Of a stretch of 64,000 nucleotides of DNA, positions 39,737 through 54,700 are shown piece by piece. A model generated the notes under the pieces. The model did not search any database. It was not told the origin of the DNA and saw nothing but the letters and a program-made list of their open reading frames with translations. Position numbers and translations under genes: made by a program. Positions within the stretch are counted from its first letter, which is position 1. Each line of letters opens with the position of its first letter. Source of the DNA: Plectrocnemia conspersa (taxonomy: Eukaryota > Arthropoda > Insecta > Trichoptera > Polycentropodidae); contig VTFK01000050.1 of assembly GCA_009617715.1 (NCBI GenBank), forward strand, positions 310,001 through 374,000. Reading direction: 5' to 3'.

Positions 39737-42700
39737 GTGAGTACAGCTTAATTATAAAAATATTATAGTAAAATTAAATTAATTTACTGAAGGTGTTAAT
39801 TGAGTAGGCACATTTTTTATTATATTTTATCTAATAAAAAATAATATTTTTTAAAAATACAAAAATTTAATTATTATATGTATTAGCAAATTGTATTGCA
39901 GTCTAGTATTACTAAAAGTGTGTCTGCTCGTTGAATAGCAACTGGTTCTTAAATTATACTCGGTGAGCAATTAGTCTTACAGTTAATTTACTGTATCAAA
40001 TAAATGTAGTTTTATAGGTCCGATTGCATTTTTATAGGTTTATTCATCCAAATATATAATAGTTTTATATTCATATTTATTCATTCGTGATGACTCTTAA
40101 AAATATTTTTTTTTCTTTGCCAAAATATCAAAAAATGTTTTAAGTATTTATCATAGTATTTATCCTTTTTATAAATTCTATGTTATGATTCTTAAAGTAG
40201 AAGAAAATTTAATAAAATATTTTATTTAGTAAATATATTTTCTATTTTATAAACAATACTTTCCCCAGAAATGTGTAAAATCCTCTAAGTGACTATTATG
40301 TTTTTTTTTAAGTCTTGTAACAAATAACTTTCTGGCGATTTTTTTATTGTAATACTAATTATATTATTAGATTAATGTGACAAATACAGTATAAATCATC
40401 ACAAAAAGATGTTTATCATCCAAAACTGAATCCTAAAAATAGAAAAAAGCAATAATAATTAAATCACTTTCTTTTCATATTATTTGTATGCAAATCGAAC
40501 TATAATGGTACCTGTATCACTATGAATATTCAAAGTTTTATCATTGAGAAGCGCTGGATGTTTCATTGCTTTCCATTTAATTTTCCGCTTAACCCTGCGT
40601 CCGTTTATTTGTTACCGTTAACGGACGTTAATAATAATAACGATCCACTCGGATCTATAACGACCGTAATCGTAATAAATGATATAATAGGCGCGAGTGA
40701 AATTTTTCTGAGCAATTGTGTAATGGCTACTTTCGTCGAATAGCTTCAGGGTTGATTTTTCTCCTTGTATATAGTTTTTTATTTATTCTTAACCGTATTA
40801 AAATATCGTAAATTAATTCGTTAGGCTAATTTATAAACATGTTTGTGATAAAACCAGTGAGACGAGAAAGAGCTGCTTATGTATGCATATTAACTATTTT
40901 TTTATTAAACGCCAAACTTAATTGTTTCATTATATGTATTTAATCATATGAATTTAATAATAACTAATTATAAAAATACTATTATTTTATACAATCTAAA
41001 TTTATTTTTTATTTTTTAATACTTAGCTACTCTTAAGTGTCTCTTTTTCCAGTTTTAGATTTTATGTACATATTTATTTCTAAATAAATACTTCATATAT
41101 TTTTTTCCGTGATATAACTACTTAACCCGTTAAGGCTTTTACTATTAGAAAATCTGTCAATATTGAATAATAATCTCATCAATCCATTTTTTTTAAAACT
41201 CAAGTTTTATTTGCTCAATCATTGCATAATAACTAAAATATGGTTATACACGTATTACTATAATATTTTAAATATTTTTTTATACAATATTATTAGATAT
41301 TTGTTTTTTGTAACGACTACTAAGACTTAGCTTTTTATTATTTAATATTAAGATGGATTTTCGGTACATCATTTTGTTCAGAGTAGTCTTGCTTTTTATA
41401 TCATTAATTTTATTTTTATAGAACTTCTGCAAATTTTTATGTTTTTAGGGTTAAATATTAAAATTATACTTATTTAAGGACATCTAAAAATTTAAGAGTT
41501 TTTAAATATATTGTATATAAAAAAAAACTTATTATATCCATACCAATTTTTTTAGTAATTTTTTTTAATACAAGCGATTTTATTTTTATTTTGCTTTGAC
41601 AACATATTTAAAAATATGTCGTAATTACACTCTCATGAATAATGCGTAGTACATTTTAATATATTTTAAAGATAAGTTTAAGCACTAAATAAAATTATGT
41701 TTAATTAACAAAAAAATACCATCATATCGTTAGTGTATTTTTTTTTTAATTTTTACAAATTTTTGCCTTAATAAAGTATTTTTAATTGGATTTCTATGAT
41801 TAAAAATTAAAAAAATATGAAGCACATTAACGAAATAAAAAAATAAAAGTAATATTTTTTAAGTGCAAAAGTCAAAATCGACTTTTTTTAATTATTTAAA
41901 TTCGATAGTTAAAATCTAGAAAGCAATTTTCTTAAAGTACAATATTAAATTGCTTTAAAACGAATGAATCAGCGTTTAATTTTACACATGTTTCGATTTT
42001 ATGTCCTGGCAAAAGATGTCGAGAACTCGAGAATTAATTAACTATTAAATTTATAAAACTTAAAATTTAATTTTATGTTTTTTAAATTATTTATTATATT
42101 AACAATTTTTATATTAAAAATTTTACTTATGTTAAAAAATGGGAGAAAATATTATTTACATTTTTTAAAAAACAGACTTGCCCTTAATAATGGACCCGCC
42201 TCCCCCAAAATAAATGTGATATATCTTAAAAAAAAATTTGAAGTAAAATAATGACTTGCGGGTAGATGGAGACAATTTTCTCCATACCATCTGTAATTTT
42301 TCTCGCAGTCTTTGGGCTTGCATTTGTGTTGGGAAACCTTTTCTTTTAATTTTGCCCCTATATTCTCTATAGAATTTAGGTCTGGTGACTATGTAGGCCA
42401 TCTAAAAAGCGTCAAACCCTTTGACGCAAACTAACCCCTGCTTTTAGCGAAGTATGACATGGAGGGTTTTCTTGCTGGAATTGCATGATAGCGTGGTCTG
42501 TGCTTGAAAATATTTCCCAGTTGGAATCAATTAAAGTGGATTTCAAAATTGAAATACGTCACTATTCATATTAACCTCGCAAGTGTACAGGCTTCCTACT
42601 CCTGCTGCAGCCATGCAACCCCAGATCATAACGCTTCCGCCACAATATTTGACATTGGGTACTACGCAATCAATAAGACATTTTTATCCGACTCTTCGAC

Positions 42701-45700
42701 GCACGTGTACTTCACCAGGAGTCGCAAAAACTTTAAATAATATTAAAAAAAGTATGATTATTTTAAAAAATTATTGCTCTATACATTTTTAATATATTTT
42801 TTATAATAACCAATTTTAGTTTAAAATTATCTTTAAAGTTGGTTTCATCGGACCATATGACTTTCACCTAATCTTCAGATGTCCAATCTCAGTGTTTTCG
42901 AACCCATTTTAACCTTTGAGTTTTATTTATTTCTGAAAGCCACGGTTTGTGTTCTCACTGTGGCCCTCTGCTTGCAGAGGCTTCAGCAGCCAGCTTTGAT
43001 GACATTTTTCGACAATTTTAAGGAGGTCGCGAACTAACATTCGATCTTCATGGACAGTTGTCTTTCGTTTTCTTCTAGTTCTTGCCTTTGCTTTGTAAGA
43101 ACCACATTCGTTGATCCGTTTCAAAGCATTTTAGACAGCGTATCGTGAAAAATGTATATGTTCACTAATTTGTGATATATTCAGTAAATAATATGCAATA
43201 TATACGAATGCAATAAAAATATTTTTTTAGCATTTTTAAATATTGTATGCAAAATAAATTATTAAATATAAAAATATAACGATAAATAAAAGCTGAAATC
43301 ACACAACTGAGCATAAAAGTCACTTAAATGAGACTGAACAATTTTGTTTAAGACTCAAATGAGCAATAAAAAACGACAAATTTATAGAATTACGGTTAAA
43401 ACTACCTTTTTAAATATTTAGATTAGACTATGCACTTGTAAAGAGTTACGCGCTATTTTAAGGGGTGTCCCAATATTATGGCCAAGGTAATCTCGTTTTT
43501 TAATGAAACAAAAAAATCACTTTAAAGTGTTTATTTTTATTTTAATGATTGAAAACATATTTTTCTTTTAAAGATGTCCTACCTTTCGATCATTTTTTTA
43601 ATTTCATTAGAATTATATGTTGGAGGCTTTGATGTAAAATAATACAAGCGCCCGCCCCCTTTTTATATCGTCTGTTTTCATATTTTCTTTGCTCAATTCT
43701 TGTGGAACTCATACACATTGTCTTTAAGTCTTCCTAATATTCTTAATGTGTCTACGCACTGTTAAATCAGACTGGTATAGTTTCTCGGCCAGCTAATAAA
43801 TAGTTGAGTAGAATTTTCCTTCATTTCTGCATCAGCGGATATCTAATGAATTTTAGTGGCTGTAGTTTATTTTTTTATTATTTAATTCATATAATAAATC
43901 ATTTTGTATAAATTTTTCAATTAAAAAAAATCTGCCATCATAAATTTTAGGGCTCATTTTATTTTAAGGAGTCTAAATTTGCACTAATTTAGGAACAACA
44001 AAAATACGTACTTAGGTATCAACAGTCAAAACACAACTGATTATTAAAACTTAAATTTATAAGACGACATTCATTTCGAGATTACCTAATTTAATATCAG
44101 TATTTCAAAATCGCTATGTTTTCTAGTATAAAATAGCAAAATTGCATCGAAAACGATACTTTAATGGATCGTGTAGATTTTGAATCAATTTGCTGTTAGC
44201 CTTATTTATCTGTGCAAAAAGTGCATAGTTGCTTGTTAAAAAAAACTGTACTATTGTAGCACTTATCTTAAATACTAATTGTAATAATATAACAATGCTT
44301 CAATTGAAATTTTTATTGAATGTTTTTCTACTAATGAAACCATTCTTCTCATTCCAATACCAAAGCTTTCAAGGCTTTCTTATCGTTCTTCGTATCTTAT
44401 TAACAGCTTATTGTTATATTTTTTTTATATAAATTCACGTCCGTGAAAATCGTCATTTTTCAACCGAATAACGACATGTCGTGCGGCACAACGACCCGAA
44501 AATCCCTAAATACCGCAAGTCGACTATTACGAAACGGCTAGTCCGTGAACTTGCCATGAGTCACGACGAGCGAATATAAAAGTGGGTCACAATGGTCACC
44601 AGTAAACCCGTTTGTCACATGAATAACGGTCCACTTGGTGGATTGGAAGCCATGCTCACAAAAACAAACAATGGCCGATTCCTTAGTGGAAATCTGATCA
44701 TATCCAGTGAGCTATTTAACAATGCCGGTTTAGCTTAATTTAAAAGATCTGTGGTTCCTAATGAAAATATATTGGAACAACAGAAGAAGCAGAATAGCGT
44801 TTAACTGTTAAATGTGACAATATATGCTGTTAAAAACATTTGTAGATTAATAGTACTTGTAAAACCATTGTTAAAGAGCTCGGTTTGGTATATTTCAAAA
44901 GATCTCTAGAATAGCGCTTAACATAAAACATGTCAATCTATGCTATTAAAAAGTAGCTGCATATTAATAGTTCACTTACAGATACATATTTAGTACTTGT
45001 AAGATAACTAGAATTTTATCATATTTTTTATAAAAATAAAATATTAAAAAAAAAAATTCTATGAATAATTTTTTTATTGTTGATTTTATTTTTAAGATGT
45101 TTTGTAAAATTTTGCCTTGCTACTTAAAATTTTGCATTTGTATATATAAATATAATATACTATGCGCTTTACAATTAAAAAAATTAAAACTATTTTTGGA
45201 CTAAATTAAATTTTTTTTAATTTAAAAAAAATTATATTGTCAATTTTATTTTTGAAAGATTTCTGCAAAATTTTGCGTTGAAAGAATATTTTAAATTATA
45301 TTTTTAATTTTAAATATATTATATTATAATTCGAACTATACTTTATTTTAGACCATATATTAAATTAATGTTTAATTTAATTATTATTAATTAATTATTA
45401 AAATCTAGTAATGTGGTTACTTTTTTCTCATAATAATTTTAATTAAAGGCATTATATTGCTGAAATTATACTTTATCTAAAAAAAGCAATTAAAATCATT
45501 ACATAATTTTACATATAAATCAAATTATTTTATTTTTGTGCAAAAACGTATGCCAAATCATATATTTTTGTAATTTATATTTTTATGTGACAAGAAAAAC
45601 ACCACTTGATCATAAAATGTGTTGAAAAATAAAAATGAAATGTATTTAGTAACTAATACCTTTAAATTAGGTTACTAGTTTTTAAACTAATATATATTAT

Positions 45701-48700
45701 AATAAGAAAGCGAGTTCGAATTATATTTACAATAACGTGTTTTATTTTAAATACACGATTTTTTCGACTTTCTTTTTCTATTAAAATGAAAGTTTTCGCT
45801 TTCAATATCCATTTTTAAATAATTTAAGATTTTAGAAATAAAAATAAAATTATTTCAATAACCTACTTTTATCTTAAAATATTGTCTATTTTGTATAAAA
45901 ATCAAGATAGCCAAAGAATATTTCAAATTTTTTGCAATAATCAAATAATTCCATTCCAAATTAAATTATCTACATCATAAAGTTTTAATATAGAAATAAA
46001 TATATAAAACGTTATTTTAAATCTATAAAAAAATATATATGTATATAATATTTAATATAAGCCAGGGATAGGATTAAAATATTTTTTCTTGTGATAAATT
46101 AGTCTGATTTAAATTTTCAATGATAAAAAAATTGTATTTGTAGTTATTTTTTACTATAAAAACGATTTTATAGTAAAAATATAGGCTCAAAGCTGTGAAG
46201 AATTTTAGACACATCTCTATTCAATCGATCGATCGATCTATTAAAAAAATATCTGTAGTTTGATTAAAAAATATGACTTTTTTTCTTAAAATAATCTTAT
46301 ACTAGTATACTTTAGATATATTAAAACTATTAGTTTATGTAATTTAAAACAACCCCAATTTTTTTATATAGCAATGTTAAAAATTCAATATTTTGTTAAA
46401 AAATATTTATAGCTCTTTTTCCAGTAGCATTTATTTTGATTCTTGGATAACTTTATACAATTTTCTTTCATCTTAAATTCGCTAATATACTAGCATACAA
46501 AAACTGGTAATTCAGAACCAGTGTATACACATAAAAAAAATATATAAAATTGAAGACAATTTGTTACCATATAATTGCAACACTTAAAATCAATTTTTAA
46601 TACACATTATTTTTTTATGGGTTTTTTACAAATAACTTCCTTAAAAAATATCTTTATATGTACATAATAATAAAACAACTGTTAATTTAACATAACATGA
46701 GCTGAAAAACATGCTACAAATAATAATAAAATCATGTTTAGATAACAAGAAATATTTTGATTATTAATTGTATTTTAAAGTCTTATATATTTATAGCTTA
46801 GAGTATTTTGTATGAGTTAATAGAGGCCTAATTATTATAGGGAAGGGGTTAAACTTCAGATTTAAATATTTTGAAAACAATGACTTATTTATCATTGCTT
46901 CATCGAAATCTCGTTTATTATTCACATTGTCTTTCTTTAAACCCATAATTATGCATAAATTCGAAACATTGTTTTAATATTGTACTTTATCTAAAATACC
47001 GTTAAAAATCTAGGTATATTGTATGTAAATACAATATACCTATACAAATTTTCAGCAATTTAATAAAACGATATCTATTGTTTTGCTGAAATAGATTTAC
47101 CTAAAGACAAAAGCAATTTATTGCCTTGGTTTTAATATTTGTTTTACAAATTATTTTACAATTAGAACGTAACTCATTAACCATTTTAATTACTTAGAAA
47201 ATCACAGTAAAAATTGAATCATTGATATTATAATAGCCGAGGAAAAATTAATACATATATTAAGACAGATATATTGTACATTTTTACATAAAATAATTGA
47301 CAAAATTCTTATCTAATATTTTAAATAACAGATAAAGTATAAAATCTGTAGTTAAACATAGATCAAAACTCAATCAATATATTTTTAGAAACTACTACTA
47401 ATGGTTTAACTTTTTTTATTTTCATTCTAAAACAATAATAATAGAATAGCGTCTTAATACAAAATACGTCAGTTTATGTTGTTATAAACAATTGTAAAAT
47501 AATAGTTCATAATAAGATAAAAATGTTCATGCTTTCTAGATTTATATATTAATAATTAAATCCAACAAATAAGCAGATTAACAATACATAATACGACTAA
47601 TATAATATGATTTTCAATATTCATTACACACGAAAAACCAGTGGTATAATTAATGGCTAATACCCGAAGGATCTGGAATCGAATCCTATATAAATTGTGA
47701 TTTTTATTTAAGTATAATTTTAATCGATTCTAACAGATTTGGTTTTCTTTGATTTTCCTAATCTCACAGATTATTATTGTAATATTCAAATAAAATCTTT
47801 AATAATGAGCTACTTTAGATCATAGAAAATATTATGTTTGTATATAATAACAAGTATTGAAACCGATTTATTAAATTTTATTTTTTTGGTATTTTTTCAT
47901 AGCATCTATTTTATTTTTGTAAATTTTTGCCTTGACAAAATTTTTGAAAATATATTTTTTTATAAAAAAATATATACTATAATTACAAATAGCGTTCACA
48001 ACTGTCAGTTGTCACCACTTTTAACCTGTCAAATAGCAGCTTAGAGCAGCATATAATTTCACTAGAGCTTTCCAGATAAATAAATAAATATATATCTACT
48101 AGTGAAATTGTATCTCAATATGCTTTCACTGAAGTGTCAGTGAAAATATATTTTCACTGGTGATACACATTAACTGTAACATTCACTTGTGAATCGCTGG
48201 ATATGAATACAGAAATAATACACAACTATGTTTTTAAAAGTTTTTACTACAAATATATTCGGTATTTGAACATTTTAATTGAAGTTTGTCATCTACGTTT
48301 TTTGTACCATTGGTGATAATTGATTAATCTACAGTTTTATAAACACAAGGCTCGCCAAATATTTTCCTTCTATATAAGCAACTAAAAGATTAAATTCCAT
48401 TGGTACCAAAATTTTAAGTGTGTACAATTTTTTTTAATTTGCCAAGTATAAGTACACTGCATATTATTGTACGAATAAAATCAATTTAGTATTTCAACAA
48501 TGAACAGTTTATTAACAAAAAAAGGTACAGCAAAGGCAAAATACGATTGAGTGTTTGCAAAAATGATTAAATAAACTCAATCAAATATTTAATGAATTAT
48601 GTGAAAAATAAATAGATAATATTTTTATCCCTATATTTTTCATTACTTAGTTAGACTTGAAATAAAAAGACGAATCGATGCTAAATTTATGTTAATATTG

Positions 48701-51700
48701 TCCATTACGGTATCATATAAAATTTAGTCAAAAAAATGTCCTGTAATGAAAAGCGCTAATGATTAGAGTAACGTTCGTGACAGAAGCGGGTCACCGTTTC
48801 GAGCAAACAACAAAAGAGGCGTAACGATCGTCATGACCTGGAATGTGTCATGACCACAACCATTGACTTCCTCCGTCGATGGTATTCCGGGGGCGAACGG
48901 TGTCAGATTCGAAGGACACGAATTCGAAACCCGGTTAACGTCTGCACTTAGCCGAGATCCTTATCCTGATTCACTTATTTGACACGAAGGACGTGCGAAT
49001 ACTGATGTGAACAGCCGGTAGTGGAGCTGCGAAACCCTAAATAATATTTAATATAATACTTTGGATTGTATGATCCTTTAAACACATATTTATTGTGTAT
49101 TACATTATCTTTACACATCCAGAATATTGTTTGATGAAGTATGACAATCAATACTTTGTATTATATTACAACATTTTGCATTCGCCGTTCACTATTCTGC
49201 AGATTAACTGTTTTATATGTTATAAAATATAATACAATATCTGCGGTTTTCTATGAAGATTATAATAATACGTTCTATTGCCATAAACTTTATAAAAAGT
49301 GTTCAACTATTATGATTGAAGTGGCATCATTGAAATTGGAAGTTTTATATATTTCAAGAACAACTTAGTGCTCTTTAAATTTATATATTTAATGATACGG
49401 TTCAACGTTGTTTAACGTAAATGGTTCAATGTTTCATTATCTACTATTATGTCATAGTGAAATTACTTCAATCAAAGCTAGCGCTTCTCACTTTTTTCTC
49501 GGCAAATGAGATCAGATTTTCTCACATTACTTCCATAGAAATTGAAAAGCAACGGCGCCGTTTTTACTTTTCAAAGTCGACAGAGTGTGAAGCCACTCTT
49601 GGTACTGCTACTACTACTATTACTACGTGACCACTTTTGTTGGCTGACCCGTAAGATCTTTTTAAAATTTGACTAATCTACACACTCACAGAGCGGTCAG
49701 ATGCGCTTTCACTCTCGATGCTTGATCGTTACTTTATAACATCCATCTCGATGTCGTCCACGTTTCGTCACCATTCACCCGAATAGGATGTCTATGGTGT
49801 TAGGTAACTTTCTATCGATGCGTCACGAAGAAAGTTACCAATACGCGTCATTTCCGAATCTCGGAATCCGGCATCCGGCCGGACGGGTTTAGGTAAATAT
49901 GTTTTTGCTCTTTGGTTGTGAAAGAGTCGGCTGGTTGTGAATCCGCCCACACTCAGCCTTGACAATGGCACCAGATCGTGAACTCGGACGATCGGTAACC
50001 GATTAACGGTGAACGCCGATGACCCACTTCTTGCACAAATGCCATTTGCATGCTGAAGCGAGCTGTGTACTTGTTATAGCTGTTACAAGGTAATGAGATT
50101 GTCGCGGAAGTGATAGCAGTATTTCGTGGAAGTGATCTAGCTAGATAATCCAGATAACATTACAATCCCTATGATAGATACCGTTAAAATGTAAGGTCTT
50201 ACGTCATAAAGCAAATTCTTTTGAGTTGCCATCATAGATGATGTGCGAATTACTGTTAACAACAGTAATTAATAATATTTTATTTAAATACTATAATATT
50301 ATTTGTATTAGTTTTATTATATAGTGTATTAATATATACTAAATTAAATAAAAGCTTTGTTTGGCGAGAACTATAATTAAAAATTATTAAATTAGATTTT
50401 TCTGTAGTAAAATTGCAACAGTATTTATATTCGTTAGCAAAATCCAATGTGTCATTTTTTTGCAAAATGGCGACAAGTATAAAAACTTAAATACTCGTAA
50501 CTCAGTAGGTTTAAATTTTAACGAAAAGATCGCTATACATGAAACGTTTAAAAGCCTAAACTACATCTAAATAAAATATAAAAAAAATAGTTTTTTGCTT
50601 CAAAACAAGCACTCATCACTTCGATCGGACCCCCATACGAGCCATTTTAAGACTTTCAGAAGAGTTAACGCTCTTAACTGCTTGGTTTTAAAGATTAAAA
50701 ATTCAATTTTTAGTATTGTATAGAACTACCGAGCACCCCCAATACGTTCTGTATAAAAAAAATATATTTTTTTTACAAAATGGCGGCCAATGTAAAAATT
50801 AAAAGTATCATAACTTTGCAAAATAAAATCTTACTGAAAATGTCGTATGTAAAAAGTGTTTAAAAGCTTAATTTGCATTAAAAAAAAAAATTAATAAAAA
50901 AGTCTTACGGTAAATTGACCTGGCCTCCATAGGAGCTTTTATGCGACTTGGCATATAGTTAACGCTAGTATTTGGTTCCTTTAAAAGATATAAACTTGAA
51001 TTTTTAATACAAAATAGAGCTTTTATTTGGGGCATTCTGAATAAATATGTCAAATTCACACGTAAATAAAATATAAAAAATACAGAATAATTTAGATAAC
51101 GTATAAATTTTATGAGAGTGAAACGTATTTTTTTATTTCGTATTTAAATGGTTTGCTTCTTACGCTCAGTGCGTCAATTTTACTAAAAGCTTTGAGACCT
51201 AACAGATGGTCTAATTTATATTAAATACATTTTCACCGGTTTATATAAAGAAAAAAATCTAGCATAATATTGCATTTATTTCTATATACTGATAAAATAT
51301 ATAACCCCAAATTACTTACTAACAAATATTTATTTCATAATTAAAACGAAGTGGTGTTTTATATTTATATTTTTTCACAGAAAAACAAATTTCTATAATT
51401 CTTCTATAAGCTAGTAAAATTTAAATGCTGTACCAAAGTGTTTATAAAACGCAATTCCGTTTGCTGTTCAAACCCAAACCTAACCTAAACAAATAAACAA
51501 AGCCCAATTTTACCTATTAAAAGTTTAAAAACTATAATTAGTTATATTTAATTCGCTTAGGATTGGTTTTGAGCATTTTAGTATATAATTTCACTATTTA
51601 TTTATTTGTAACATATATACAATAGAGTACATAATTTAATTTTGAAATATCTAACCGAAATAATTCGGTAAATAAAATTATTTATAAACACCTGTATTTT

Positions 51701-54700
51701 TATTTTACAATAATTTTCTCTCAATTAATTTAAATAATGAAATTACAAACATAATCACTAAATACGTTTTGCATCATTAAAGAGTTATTATCAAGCGATC
51801 TCGCACGTGATAAGTGCAGGCGAATCAAACATTTAACATTTTTCTATTGTTTTTAACAATCAATCAATCCCGAAATTCATTAATCTTAAAAATAATATTT
51901 ATTTATTTATTGTAAATTTTCCGTTGTGACATGATAGGCCCTAACCCAATACATTACAATGGTGTAAACACAATTAACAAATATCAAGTGCGATACCAGA
52001 CTGAAATCAGTGTATAAATTAGTGATATCTATATTAGTCATACAATTTTATCACAGTTTTTAATTAATAGATGGCACTATGTCGATTTTATTTTAATTAT
52101 TAATCTGTGAGATTAGGAAAATCTAAGAAAACTCAATTTTTAATTATTTAAAAATCACTAATCCAGATCTCCCAGACATGACAGAAATTGAAGAAAATAA
52201 CTTTCAAGTGTAATTATATGTATATAAAATATTTTAGCAGAAGCATTTATAATAATACTATAAATTACTAAAAAAATCCTATGCCTATTTTTATATAAAA
52301 AAAATGCAAAGTCTAAAACTGTATCAAATTGTGATATCAAATTAAATTAAGATTTCAACTATTTTTTTAAAGAAAAAAAATTGTTAAAACACAACTTTAA
52401 TAATTTTTTTTACAAAAATCTTATATGTGTTATAAAATATTTTTGTACTGTGTTACTATTATTTATTGATAACATCAATAGGTTTTTAAATGTTAGTGCA
52501 AAATTAATTGTATTTATTCTATAGATTTTTTTTAAATTTAGATATAAAAAAAATACAATCTTTATTTCACCTACATAATTTTATATATATTTTTAATGCT
52601 AATTTTATAACATGCAGTACCTAATATTGTGTTTACTTAAATTTATTTTCCTAGTGTATTATTTTTTTTTAATATTCATTAATTTAGTTGACTTAATTTG
52701 ACTTTAAGTTGTAGAGAAAAGTTGTTAAAAACCTCTTAGCAAATCATTTTTAAATACAACTATTTATTTCACTAATAATCGACAAACATTAAGAAACGCT
52801 TAAGCTAAAATTCAGGTATTTATACACTGTATTTAAAGTGATTATTAAAATTAATAATAATTTATCAATATAATTAGTAAAATATCAGAAGTGAGCAGTA
52901 CATTTTTATAGCAATATATGTTTGTCTTTACGACCAATTTAATTTATATTTGTATCAAATTTTTTTATGATAATAGTTCATATTATAATATGATCAAACT
53001 TTCAAAACCTAATACAACATTTAAAAATACGTTTTAACTAATACTTCCTCTATCATTAAAAAATAACTAAAATTAATATATTATGCAGTTTATTAATTGT
53101 GCGAATATCTCATAATTATAAAAAAAAATTCTCAACAACTAGGTGAAAATAATAACACGTTGGAAGATATCCAGTGGAATCTTTTTTTACTTGTTCTATT
53201 ATTTTAAACATATAAATAATAATAAAATAATAATTATATTTTTTATTTTTATGTATGCGATTCTCTCTATGAGCTACATTTAGATCCTTATTAGAGAAAT
53301 TTTGTAGCCTAATATCATATGATTATGTGCATTTTGTAGTTTTCTAATTTACTATTAACATATAGTATTAGTTTTTTTAATTTGTATAATAAAAAAATGG
53401 AATTATCTTACAATAAAATAATAAAGATTATAATATTATAGGTAAGGGTTCAAAATTCTAAAAACAATGACTAATTCATCACTGCTTCGTCGAAGTCTTT
53501 CTGAAACATATAATTATACAATAATTCAAAACGTTGCTTCGACATTATAATGGATACAAAATACCGTTAAGAATCTAGGTATTATTATACGTAAATACAA
53601 TGATGGTAATATTTTAGCCTTACGATGAGTAATTCCGAGAATATCTGATTCAATTTAAATGATAATTAGCTGTAAACCTGTTTCTTTATTTACAATTAAC
53701 CGATACTTTTATTTTCAATCTCTTATATTGTATATAAAACACATGTCAAACAGGAGGGATATCTTTTTGGTGTGTTGATTTATTTTTATTATATTTAATA
53801 ATAAATTATGTTTATAAAAATCCTATTATGATAATTTAGACTGTCATCAAGATTTATTCGATGGAATGAATAATAAAAAATAGATATTAATATATAATTT
53901 ATTATCACTATAAATTATTGATTCGTAAGATATGCATATTATAACGGTTGAATGACCACGTTTTTGCAAAGATGAATCATGGGTGCGCCCAAGATTTGAT
54001 CATGACTTTCTCTTGAGGCGTCAAAAAAAATAATAATATTAATCATGAATTTTTATTTTTCAGTAATACCCAGTGGGAGGAACATTCGACATTTGCCATG
54101 TGTATCAAGAAGGACTAAAGAAGAGGGTGTGTGTATGTTTGCAATCGACTGTTTGAAAGCCAATGGAACTCATTTAGGAACGTGTATAGATAGATTCTAT
54201 TTTGGATCTTGTTGCCAAATACCAGACTACATTGACGCTTCGATTAACGACAATAATATAGAAGATAATACGATTTTCGGTAAACCAATCCAAGAACCTG
54301 TGCTCAAAGAAGGCGATCTGTATGTCTCATCTTCGCCAGCCAGCACGACCTCAGGGAAGCCATCGACAACCTTTAAATTTCCTATCTCGTCAATCTTGGA
54401 ATCGCCCGCGACGCATTACATCACTAAAAAACCGATAACCGCAGGTTCGCACACCACCACGTATATAAAGTTTCCGACGACGAATCAAAACAAGATCACT
54501 CAAACAGGAGTCAAGACCACCAAAAAACCGGTGGCTCTCGCTGCCAACAAGACCGAAGAGAAAGTCCAACCACAAATCATCCCGAGCTTGAAACCGACCA
54601 GACACAATGCCACACTACAAGACAAGTACCAAACCACTACCGCCAGAACGACGTATCAATCAAAAGCTCCTACGCCTACCACCAGCACCATTCAAACTAC

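Larger units (their letters stand above)
39737..54063 (+). other. Gene 2 intron 1 (14.3 kb)
   Basis: Mostly AT-rich. It contains a Tc1-like relic, a mariner fragment, repeat copies and four islands of less AT-rich sequence (about 40520-40745, 44440-44720, 48740-49040, 49640-50230) that are candidate enhancers. No further exon was recognised; the next coding exon joins in phase 1. Confidence 0.75.
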
